From positions 1 to 23,454 of IMG/VR virus record IMGVR_UViG_3300031857_001434: a DNA stretch of 23,454 nt. One strand, given 5' to 3'. A model generated the notes under the pieces. The model saw only the letters and a list, made by a program, of their open reading frames with translations, was not told where the DNA came from and did not search any database. The position numbers and the translations under genes are program-made. Source of the stretch: a virus. This document shows, piece after piece, positions 17,501-21,338 of the stretch (position 1 is its first letter; every line of letters begins with the position of its first letter).

Positions 17501-17583
17501 GCGGCTGGTGGAGGCCACTGACAATTGACGAAGACACCGGTTTACCCACAGACGATGTGACAATATACGGCGAATTGCCGTAA
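14575..17583 (+). CDS. Large tail fibre / receptor-binding protein
   Basis: At 1002 residues this is the largest and last gene of the late operon. It is Thr/Ser/Ala/Asn-rich and beta-dominated, the composition of tail fibres or side tail proteins that contact the host surface. Two related modules of about 75 residues begin with GIRLRSNGTFYS near residue 222 and AVKFRSNGTWYT near residue 300. They look like beta-sandwich, possibly carbohydrate-binding, repeats. The first 60 residues contain a Cys-rich start (CCSCREFDYVN) that may anchor it to the tip. The start ATG 14575 has GAGGT upstream, five bases after the previous stop; an earlier in-frame ATG at 14530 lies inside the previous gene. A hairpin terminator follows about 60 bases after the stop. 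Confidence 0.7.
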   Translation: MAFRVCCSCREFDYVNVKAFTASSGVWAWEKKALAVMCSPNNTVRILRQRETSGWTNSDTANFATDGGLGVLTLRPSATVNTVWTTNTAANIDDAISPPSGTGDGSICQAVGPTDHNDEQQWAVSGSYTAGTNVIKAVSIWMLAKKTLTTNFQLRPVDSIVAEVVTQPTAGNGTFTTFSTTLGSDTIVNTWEMDTATTTAAPVKITVWIYCRFDSNTDGTISGIRLRSNGTFYSRTLTGLPAGGSWGWCYAEFTETFTNASTADYAVELTMPLATVDGVVDIDTIYFDVEMPTTAAGISAVKFRSNGTWYTAATAPTLTTSYAWHRVDIEATSSWTLSTSSPAVALKADVPNAGTSIEVEAVLVSALATNSPFTYPSGTTPASNYKQYAVDSVIVANDGTETAGATDCELFEVLWDRTSSSAWVRRGLPLSPPARMIYSTDNRCSNGGVVVDSVVPQLQTFDLWKRATVKKYRICPGWNDNTGSPLQIVFRRFASSATLTHEDDAATIDTALTALDGVVSVTVTGGPLFVKNVDIEITWAAATDQFHSVHGVNFSTSSNQAAAVVDIDDYQVTGYWENASRPPYWTSSGTDALQTVDQIISSVNWYTLRRYAPTTDADGWTVYTSLVWNSKITTAAIGGTLSGGNMVSHARNGVIIGAHSRRNFSSSVNKYNYFVLDETDGSGLPDGEPTDQYINGTGDTGHSTIDKAYIADNDKHIVYGLQDSAALLTNELWEMPATPNQLNPDRLILLGKPPVKSDNDYVWSTGNLYGSTPALNATVLDIRYGGETTFKASGDANFAAHAYNARTVIFLGNRTRYRGNTMEWRFVLGSVVSGNWSTGYSSDWLPTTADDADANTALFDMWGNTSDATQAIKVVFNAAAVDDQELSWFYRGGTVLICMARSGNTTDTTVDNLVPFGLTLRIEVRNANTERFLTIAKENFNDGVVQWQRNAGVAALTATVTPSTVLDNGSQLLAISGWWRPLTIDEDTGLPTDDVTIYGELP

Positions 17584-17640
17584 CCGAAAGCACCGACCGT
17601 CGTAGAGGCATCAAGCAGGCCGACACCACAGCACCGGGAG

Positions 17641-17666
17641 AGCCGCTGCGAGCAATCGCAGCGGCT
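17641..17666 (+). terminator. Hairpin closing the late operon
   Basis: AGCCGCTGCG (17641-17650) and CGCAGCGGCT (17657-17666) form a perfect 10-bp stem with the loop AGCAAT. It lies 58 bases after the fibre stop. The bases that follow (CGCTGTGTTTATCC) are only weakly T-rich, so this may need Rho or act as an mRNA 3'-end structure. Confidence 0.65.
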
Positions 17667-17682
17667 CGCTGTGTTTATCCTG

Positions 17683-17804
17683 CGCGAGTGATATTCAGCC
17701 CGTATCCCGCGCACGTCGTTATCATGTACCTGACTCCGCGAGTGATATTCCGCCGAGCCGAATAAAAACCCCGCGTTTTTGCGGGGTCGGCTGGGGATAT
17801 CACT
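17683..17804. repeat. Repeated CGCGAGTGATATTC motif, with an inverted relative
   Basis: CGCGAGTGATATTC occurs at 17683-17696 and again at 17737-17750, 54 bases apart. A shortened inverted copy (GGATATCACT) lies near 17795-17804. The copies lie between the late-operon hairpin and the cassette array. They could be protein-binding sites or traces of recombination. The region 17584-17821 otherwise contains no gene. Confidence 0.5.
17761..17786 (-). terminator. Rho-independent terminator of the cassette array transcript
   Basis: Read on the minus strand, CCCCGC and GCGGGG (17786-17781 and 17774-17769) form a GC-only stem around AAAAAC, followed directly by GGTTTTTATT. The T-run lies only on the minus-strand side, so the site stops leftward transcription coming from the cassettes, after the last cassette gene at 17823. 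It would also insulate the late operon from the array. Confidence 0.85.
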
Positions 17805-17821
17805 GGGACTGATAATTCAAA

Positions 17822-17828
17822 GTTATGC
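17822..17828 (+). other. Left boundary core (attI-like or secondary insertion site)
   Basis: GTTATGC here equals the right core of attC-2 and attC-5, but no left core or folding arms precede it. It is therefore the left edge of the array: the place where an attI, or a secondary integration site in the phage, would be joined to the first cassette. A second core-like GTCGTTATCATG lies at 17716-17727, outside the array. Confidence 0.5.
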
Positions 17829-18020
17829 GGACCGACCGACATATTGCATCGTCATAGATTCTGCACGCCACTTATCTTCACGGTCCGTTTTGAAAAACAC
17901 CTTGCCATCCGCTGTCAGCCCATACATCATCACGTTGCATTGTGTCGTGCTGTTGTTCTGCACTGATACACACTGAATTTGAACAAATTTTAATTGGCCA
18001 GCCATATCTGACAACGACAT
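17823..18020 (-). CDS. Cassette 1 protein, unknown function
   Basis: A 65-residue protein is the last gene of the array transcript. It is a small beta-type sequence, MAGQLKFVQIQCVSVQNN, then VMMYGLTADGKVFFKTDRED and KWRAESMTM. The pattern 'LTADGKVFFK...KW' resembles one blade or hairpin of beta-propeller-like small cassette proteins; this is only a resemblance. The stop codon TAA is formed by the first three bases of the cassette (TTA of the core at 17822-17828). The start is taken at ATG 18020, with a weak AGGT upstream; ATG 18005 is an alternative. The attC-1 site begins 21 bases upstream of the start. The array terminator lies just past the stop. Confidence 0.65.
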   Translation of the reverse strand: MSLSDMAGQLKFVQIQCVSVQNNSTTQCNVMMYGLTADGKVFFKTDREDKWRAESMTMQYVGRSA

Positions 18021-18041
18021 GTCACCATACCTAGAAAAGCC

Positions 18042-18128
18042 GCATAACAAGGCGATGAACCGGAGCGGCTTCCACCGGTCCCCGCATGGAAAAACAACCG
18101 TCCGCCCGGTTATCGCCGGGCGTTCTGC
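18042..18128 (+). repeat. attC-1 recombination site
   Basis: Left core GCATAAC (18042-18048), right core GTTCTGC (18122-18128). Arms GGCGAT-G-AACCGG and CCGGTTATCGCC pair with one unpaired G on the left arm. The loop is about 40 bases and includes the TTCCACCGG stretch. The next gene's stop begins at the base right after the right core. Confidence 0.85.
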
Positions 18129-18344
18129 CTACTCTGAAACCTGACGCCTTTTTGCTTCGCGACGTGCTTTCCGCAGCAGTGCGGGCAAGGCCCACTCAAC
18201 CATTGACTGACCGGCGGCATCAGCAGCCGCCCTCAGCTCGTCCCAGTCGTCATCTGAAATCCGCCCGAACTGGCGAGCGGGGTTCGGGTTGTACGCTCCG
18301 CGTTCTGTTGCGGGGCGGCCGCGTTTGTTATTCGTCATCATCAT
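18129..18344 (-). CDS. Cassette 2 small DNA-binding protein (AT-hook plus ribbon-helix-helix-like)
   Basis: A 71-residue basic protein. An AT-hook-like NKRGRPATERG stands near the N-terminus. A segment GRISDDDWDELRAAADAAGQSMVEWALPALLRKARRE at about 27-63 follows, with the strand-helix-helix pattern of Arc/MetJ-type ribbon-helix-helix repressors. It probably binds DNA as a dimer; the target is unknown. It ends exactly at the attC-1 right core and overlaps the preceding gene's 3' end by 17 bases, so it is translationally coupled. Three ATG codons in a row occur at the start (18344, 18341, 18338). The shared transcript with two more ORFs makes this a multi-gene cassette. Confidence 0.7.
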   Translation of the reverse strand: MMMTNNKRGRPATERGAYNPNPARQFGRISDDDWDELRAAADAAGQSMVEWALPALLRKARREAKRRQVSE

Positions 18345-18702
18345 CTCCGTGGCATCCGCAAATCACACAGCCAGAGTCGTATCTATACCCAGCATCCGAC
18401 GCCTTTTCATACACCTCACAATTTGAAAGAGGACGCCGCGACTTCTCAACGAACACAGAAACACAGCCTTTACGCTTATCTTTGCTTTCCCATGTGCATT
18501 CAATGGCGTATTCATAAACGACCCGGCTCGAAACAATTTCACCCAGCGAAACACTGTCGTACGCCTCTCTCAGAGACATTGACTTCAAATCTTTTGCCAT
18601 TCCGCACCCCTCGCAAAAGCCAGCCTCCCATTCTTCGAGAGACTGGCGACAACTGGCACACATCACGCCATGCTCATTGCATCCGCCATTGTGGACGCCC
18701 AT
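18328..18702 (-). CDS. Cassette 2 zinc-ribbon protein
   Basis: A 124-residue protein has an N-terminal four-Cys knuckle pair (CASC at about residues 15-18 and CEGC at about 32-35) and ends with CVICGCHGDDDDE, another Cys/His cluster with an acidic tail. The middle region, VVYEYAIECTWESKDKRKGCVSVFVEKSRRP, looks beta-stranded. I chose ATG 18702, which has GTGAGAG upstream; a later ATG at 18663 overlaps the upstream gene's stop as TGATG and would give 111 residues. The function is unknown; a nucleic-acid or metal-binding role is plausible. It lies between two other small genes of the same cassette and overlaps both. Confidence 0.6.
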   Translation of the reverse strand: MGVHNGGCNEHGVMCASCRQSLEEWEAGFCEGCGMAKDLKSMSLREAYDSVSLGEIVSSRVVYEYAIECTWESKDKRKGCVSVFVEKSRRPLSNCEVYEKASDAGYRYDSGCVICGCHGDDDDE

Positions 18703-18863
18703 CCGACTCTCACTTCGTTTTTGAAAATCCACCATTCTGACTTTCGCCCCTTGCTGTCGCCTCGGCACACTCGAAGATTGTCGTCACCCTTTTTGGCGAA
18801 CCACATTCCTTCAGAGTCTGAGTATTCCCACTTGATCCCGTTTTCGTTTCGTGTTCGGCTCAT
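18663..18863 (-). CDS. Cassette 2 small protein, unknown function
   Basis: A 66-residue protein rich in Trp, Lys, Asp and Gly: GIKWEYSDSEGMWFAKKGDDNL, then SEWWIFKNEVRVGWASTMADAMSMA. The alternating aromatic residues suggest one small beta sheet followed by a short helix; no family is recognised. It is the first gene of its cassette. ATG 18863 is preceded by GAGAG, and a very good promoter lies 45-72 bases upstream. The stop TGA is shared with an internal ATG of the next gene (TGATG). Confidence 0.65.
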   Translation of the reverse strand: MSRTRNENGIKWEYSDSEGMWFAKKGDDNLRVCRGDSKGRKSEWWIFKNEVRVGWASTMADAMSMA

Positions 18864-18907
18864 GTCTCTCGCTCCCGTGTTTAGTGTTGTGTTCGGCACT
18901 GACAGCA

Positions 18908-18935
18908 ATTCTATCGTCCCGTTCTTTGTTGTCAA
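18908..18935 (-). promoter_or_regulatory. Cassette-borne sigma70 promoter
   Basis: On the minus strand TTGACA (18935-18930, a perfect -35) and TAGAAT (18913-18908) are spaced by 16 bases. It lies in the 128-base gap between attC-2 and the first gene of cassette 2, the only cassette with such a leader. It would drive cassettes 2 and 1 independently of the array promoter. Confidence 0.75.
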
Positions 18936-18990
18936 TACAACAAATACGGATTTAGAAAAGGTTTTTCAGAAACTTTCCACAACAGGAGAG

Positions 18991-19080
18991 GCAGAACAAA
19001 GCGTTGAACCGGAACCGCGAACAACCCGTTTTCAGAATCGACGTCAACCGCTCGCGGTCCGGTTAACGCCGTCGTTATGC
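18991..19080 (+). repeat. attC-2 recombination site
   Basis: Left core GCAGAAC (18991-18997), right core GTTATGC (19074-19080). Left arm GCGTT-G-AACCGG-A-ACCGCGA against TCGCGGTCCGGTTAACGC leaves exactly two unpaired bases on the left arm, the classical attC pattern. The loop carries the shared GTTTTCAGAAT motif. Confidence 0.88.
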
Positions 19081-19083
19081 GGA

Positions 19084-19302
19084 CTAATCGACCCGCCATC
19101 CATCGGCAAGCATTTCGTCCGATGAACTGTACTGAATAAACCTCCCTGTTCCTCCGTCCCACACGTATCCAAGATTTACGTCCCAACATCCCTGAATCAC
19201 GAAACCATGCTGACGCTCACCATCTCGATTACGGATGACGCACAAGTATCGACCACCATCTGCAAAACATGGCCACTCAGACACGCTCAATAATTGACTC
19301 AT
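19084..19302 (-). CDS. Cassette 3 protein, unknown function
   Basis: A 72-residue protein with short strands separated by Gly/Asp turns: SEWPCFADGGRYLCVIRNRDGERQHGFVIQG, then WDVNLGYVWDGGTGRFIQYSSSDEMLADGWRVD. It is probably a small all-beta domain ending in a helix; no family is recognised. GGAGGG immediately before ATG 19302 is a strong ribosome binding site, squeezed into the 14 bases between the gene and attC-3. The stop TAG is 3 bases past the attC-2 right core, so the cassette holds almost nothing besides gene and attC. Confidence 0.7.
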   Translation of the reverse strand: MSQLLSVSEWPCFADGGRYLCVIRNRDGERQHGFVIQGCWDVNLGYVWDGGTGRFIQYSSSDEMLADGWRVD

Positions 19303-19316
19303 AAACCCTCCAATCC

Positions 19317-19405
19317 GCATAACAAAAAAATGCACCGGAGTTGCCGTCCGGCTGTTTTCTCATCGATACTCACCGGCGGCAACCCGGTGATTTTGTGCGT
19401 TATCC
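19317..19405 (+). repeat. attC-3 recombination site
   Basis: Left core GCATAAC (19317-19323), right core GTTATCC (19399-19405). Left arm AAAAT-G-CACCGG-A-GTTGCCG against CGGCAACCCGGTGATTTT again leaves a G and an A unpaired on the left side only. Confidence 0.88.
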
Positions 19406-19744
19406 GCACTGATGAGCAACCAACAAATGAACGCGAAAGTCTTCCGCTGACTCATAAATCGTATCACAACAGATCGCGCCCTTCGGTTCCCATTCGTAAT
19501 CATTGTCGATCCACCGGAACCCAGCCGCGTCTCCGAGCACCATCCCCATAGCTTCCCATGGGTCAGCATAAAACGTCGCGTGGCCTGGGCCGGCGTGAAT
19601 TTGCCACAGTTCCCTGCCACTGACCGGAAAAACGATTCCGTTTAACCACGGACCATCCATCCGGTTTTTCCATTGGAACCGCTGTGGAAGGCGGATAACA
19701 AGGCGTTGCACGGGAGCCGTCGGTTCAGCGTTTTCAGAATGCAT
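19400..19744 (-). CDS. Cassette 4 protein whose start lies inside attC-4
   Basis: A 114-residue protein of unknown function. Residues 1-17 (MHSENAEPTAPVQRLVI) are encoded by the loop and left arm of attC-4; the rest is cassette-specific. Visible pieces include DGPWLNGIVFPVSGRELWQIHAGPGHATFYADPWEAMGMVLG and a C-terminal AICCDTIYESAEDFRVHLLVAHQCG, which with its Cys and His residues could be a degenerate zinc finger. GGAGGAG, 7 bases before ATG 19744, is one of the best ribosome binding sites in the window and lies inside the attC. The stop TAA is the first three bases of the cassette (TTA of the attC-3 right core). Confidence 0.7.
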   Translation of the reverse strand: MHSENAEPTAPVQRLVIRLPQRFQWKNRMDGPWLNGIVFPVSGRELWQIHAGPGHATFYADPWEAMGMVLGDAAGFRWIDNDYEWEPKGAICCDTIYESAEDFRVHLLVAHQCG

Positions 19745-19784
19745 AGTTTTACTCCTCCGGCCACGTGAACGCCGGGCGTTATCC
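19693..19784 (+). repeat. attC-4 recombination site (contains a gene start)
   Basis: Left core GGATAAC (19693-19699), right core GTTATCC (19778-19784). Arms GGCGTT-G-CACGGG and the complement of CACGTGAACGCC pair with one unpaired G on the left. The loop contains the shared GTTTTCAGAAT and, on the minus strand, the ribosome binding site and ATG of the cassette 4 gene. Confidence 0.85.
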
Positions 19785-19785
19785 G

Positions 19786-19968
19786 TCAGACTTGTTTGGC
19801 AACGTCATGAGGACGGTATTTGATTCGCTGCGACTCTTTGTGAATACGACATACACAAGAATGACCGGTTGACTTCTCTGGTTCCCAATTATCCAAATCA
19901 CAATTGCACCGCATCCCATCGGCCTTCAGTTTACTTGCGATCTCTCTCAAGGTTCTTTCGTCCTGCAT
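19786..19968 (-). CDS. Cassette 5 Cys-containing small protein
   Basis: A 60-residue protein: an N-terminal helix (MQDERTLREIASKLKADG) is followed by a Cys/His-rich core, CNCDLDNWEP then GHSCVCRIH, and a basic tail (KESQRIKYRPHDVAKQV). Four cysteines in two C-x-C pairs suggest metal binding, although the spacing is not that of a standard zinc ribbon. The frame extends upstream to a GTG inside attC-5, but no ribosome binding site supports that. ATG 19968 with GGTG is more likely. The stop is 1 base past the attC-4 right core. Confidence 0.6.
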   Translation of the reverse strand: MQDERTLREIASKLKADGMRCNCDLDNWEPEKSTGHSCVCRIHKESQRIKYRPHDVAKQV

Positions 19969-19986
19969 AGCGTCACCACAAACGAC

Positions 19987-20079
19987 GGATAACAAAGCGG
20001 TGAACACGGAGCCGCCGATCTGCCGTGTTCACAAATCCGAGCCTCTTGTCGGCGGCCCGGTTACCGCTGGTCGTTATGC
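19987..20079 (+). repeat. attC-5 recombination site
   Basis: Left core GGATAAC (19987-19993), right core GTTATGC (20073-20079). Left arm AGCGGT-G-AACACGGAGCCGCCG folds on CGGCGGCCCGGTTACCGCT with the extra bases again on the left. It lacks the GTTTTCAGAAT loop motif and has its own loop. Confidence 0.86.
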
Positions 20080-20361
20080 GGACACCATTTCCGCGTCGAT
20101 TGCAGCATCAAGCCGATCGTGTGACGGGCAATCATGCCCAAGCTTTACCGATGTTTTTGGGTTTACCACGACACCGAGAACGCCATCATTCCAGTTCTGC
20201 GAACGCAACCACCTGTATCTGGCAGCGTCCGTGCGTATTGCTTCTTCCAGATCGGCAACCCTCGCCATCAGTGCATTGTGGGCTTTTGCAATTCGTGCTG
20301 TTCCAAAATGCTCTACTTCCGCATTGAGTGCGAACTCTGTCCATTGTCTGCTGAAATCCAT
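20074..20361 (-). CDS. Cassette 6 small helical protein (phage-type)
   Basis: A 95-residue protein: helices in the first half (WTEFALNAEVEHFGTARIAKAHNALMARVADLEEAIRTDAARYRWLRSQNW) and a compact C-terminal part ending SHDRLDAAIDAEM. The 'DAARYRWLR ... LDAAIDAEM' combination is one I associate with small accessory proteins found in phages and prophages; its function is not known. ATG 20361 has GAGGG four bases upstream and lies 13 bases from attC-6. A longer reading from a TTG in attC-6 (20382) is unlikely. The stop TAA is the first three bases of the cassette. Confidence 0.72.
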   Translation of the reverse strand: MDFSRQWTEFALNAEVEHFGTARIAKAHNALMARVADLEEAIRTDAARYRWLRSQNWNDGVLGVVVNPKTSVKLGHDCPSHDRLDAAIDAEMVSA

Positions 20362-20373
20362 GCTACCCTCGCC

Positions 20374-20463
20374 GCATAACAAAGCATTCCACCGGAGTGC
20401 CGCACCATCCGTTTTCAGAATTCCACACCGGGCTGCGGCACCCGGTGAATGCTGTCGTTATTT
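20374..20463 (+). repeat. attC-6 recombination site (near-identical to attC-8)
   Basis: Left core GCATAAC (20374-20380), right core GTTATTT (20457-20463). Arms AGCATT-C-CACCGG-A-GTGCCGCA and the complement of TGCGGCACCCGGTGAATGCT pair with two unpaired bases. Over 81 bases it differs from attC-8 by a single base, and that base is the unpaired one (C here, G there). Confidence 0.88.
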
Positions 20464-20549
20464 TGACTAAACACTGTGACGCGACTTAGGCGGTGTCTTT
20501 CACCTGATTCCTGCGTTTCCTCACGGATAAGCCGTATCGCATCACTGAA

Positions 20550-20713
20550 GCATCGGACGGGAGTCGAACCCGCTGGCTGTTGATGTTTCCCACAAATCGC
20601 CCCAGTGAATAAATCACATGCCGCTGCGAAGCTACGGGAATCGAACCCATCCATCTCACGGTCAGACACTGGTTGTCTTTCGATTTGCTACGTTTCCCAC
20701 ACGTCGCCGATGC
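20550..20713 (-). ncRNA. tRNA-like RNA with two T-arm motifs (possible tRNA remnants)
   Basis: On the minus strand the ends GCATCGG (20713-20707) and CCGATGC (20556-20550) are perfectly complementary over 7 bp, like an acceptor stem. A canonical T arm, GCGGG-TTCGACT-CCCGT, stands directly before the 3' strand. A second T arm, ATGGG-TTCGATT-CCCGT, lies 77 bases upstream. A GTGGGAAAC motif inside a small hairpin occurs twice (20700-20692 and 20593-20585). CAAATCG and CGATTTG can form an inner helix. I could not assign a normal anticodon arm, and no CCA is encoded, so this may be a degenerate tRNA pair, a tRNA with an insertion, or another structured RNA. It starts 8 bases after the cassette 7 gene's stop. 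Confidence 0.45.
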
Positions 20714-20720
20714 AACACAT

Positions 20721-20912
20721 CTATGACTTACTGAATCCAATTTCGCGAAGCGTTTTGATCGCTTCCACCAATTTCTGAATGTCCTTTTCCTCTGGCTGAA
20801 ACCGAAGACTGTTCCAGTACCAATCCAGTCCCAGTCTTTCAGAAAACGTGATTTCCGAATCGGTTTCCTCAGCCAGTTTCGCAATCTGTCGAAATGAATG
20901 CTTTAGTCCCAT
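20721..20912 (-). CDS. Cassette 7 small helical protein, unknown function
   Basis: A 63-residue acidic protein, MGLKHSFRQIAKLAEETDSE then FSERLGLDWYWNSLRFQPEEKDIQKLVEAIKTLREIGFSKS, predicted as two or three helices around an aromatic centre (LDWYWNSLRF). No family is recognised. GGAG six bases before ATG 20912 supports translation. A longer overlapping frame (20486-20884) runs through the tRNA-like element and is rejected as a shadow. The cassette differs from the others by a 250-base non-coding tail holding the tRNA-like RNA. Confidence 0.68.
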   Translation of the reverse strand: MGLKHSFRQIAKLAEETDSEITFSERLGLDWYWNSLRFQPEEKDIQKLVEAIKTLREIGFSKS

Positions 20913-20928
20913 CAGAACTCCGAAAGCA

Positions 20929-21020
20929 AAATAACAAGGCATTGCACACGGAGTTACGGTCCGCGCTGACTCAGAATTCCATATCCACCGGCCGCAACCC
21001 GGTTAACGCCGTCGTTATCG
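20929..21020 (+). repeat. attC-7 recombination site (imperfect arms)
   Basis: Left core AAATAAC (20929-20935, less typical), right core GTTATCG (21014-21020). Left arm GGCATT-G-CACACGG pairs only partly with CCGGTTAACGCC, so this site looks like a hybrid of two attC types. The loop contains TCAGAATTCCA, related to attC-6 and attC-8. Confidence 0.75.
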
Positions 21021-21024
21021 TGAC

Positions 21025-21234
21025 TCAATACCGAATATTCAGCCACCTACGGGAAGTGGACAACTCAAACCCTAGAATGCGAGCGTCTATTTTCTTTTGT
21101 TCGCATACAATCCGTTCTCCCACTATTACAGGAATCGCTGGTTTGACGCGAATCATTCGCCTGTCTTCATCCACCATAGCAATACATTTATGGCTATCGA
21201 TCGTCACTTCGCAGCCAAACATTTCGAACGACAT
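21025..21234 (-). CDS. Cassette 8 protein, unknown function
   Basis: A 69-residue beta-rich protein: MFGCEVTIDSHKCIAMVDEDRRMIRVKPAIPVIVGERIVCEQKKIDARILGFELSTSRRWLNIRY, read in pieces as MFGCEVTIDS, CIAMVDEDRRMIRVKP, VIVGERIVCEQKKID and ARILGFELSTSRRW. The regular alternation of hydrophobic and charged residues suggests a small barrel or sandwich; no family is recognised. It is the first cassette gene after the array promoter and so probably the most strongly expressed. GGGTGG precedes ATG 21234 at good spacing; the gene ends 4 bases past the attC-7 right core. Confidence 0.68.
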   Translation of the reverse strand: MSFEMFGCEVTIDSHKCIAMVDEDRRMIRVKPAIPVIVGERIVCEQKKIDARILGFELSTSRRWLNIRY

Positions 21235-21247
21235 TGAACCACCCGCA

Positions 21248-21338
21248 CGATAACAAAGCATTGCACCGGAGTGCCGCACCATCCGTTTTCAGAATTCCAC
21301 ACCGGGCTGCGGCACCCGGTGAATGCTGTCCCTTACGT
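21248..21338 (+). repeat. attC-8 recombination site with degenerate right core
   Basis: Left core CGATAAC (21248-21254), and arms and loop are identical to attC-6 except for one base. The expected right core after GCTGTC (ending 21330) is replaced by CCTTACG. A good core, GTTCTGC, is found 16 bases further at 21347-21353. The site may be inactivated, or an insertion may separate arm and core. Confidence 0.8.

Noticed and set aside
17781-17800. The 17769-17786 hairpin as a plus-strand terminator for the late operon
   Set aside because: On the plus strand the stem is followed by TCGGCTGGGG with no T-run; the T-run exists only in the minus-strand direction.
18086-18517. A 143-codon plus-strand frame starting in attC-1
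   Set aside because: It is the antisense of the ribbon-helix-helix and zinc-ribbon genes, and its composition is Ser/Arg/Pro-rich as expected for a shadow.
19904-20470. A 188-codon plus-strand frame through cassettes 5 and 6
   Set aside because: It crosses two attC sites, lacks a ribosome binding site and is low-complexity Ser/Arg-rich, while well-formed genes lie on the opposite strand.
20486-20884. A 132-codon minus-strand frame overlapping the cassette 7 gene and the tRNA-like element
   Set aside because: Its C-terminal part is a translation of T-arm sequence (phrases such as MGSIPVAS and RVRLPSDAS are typical of read-through tRNA genes) and its N-terminal part shadows the better gene at 20721-20912.
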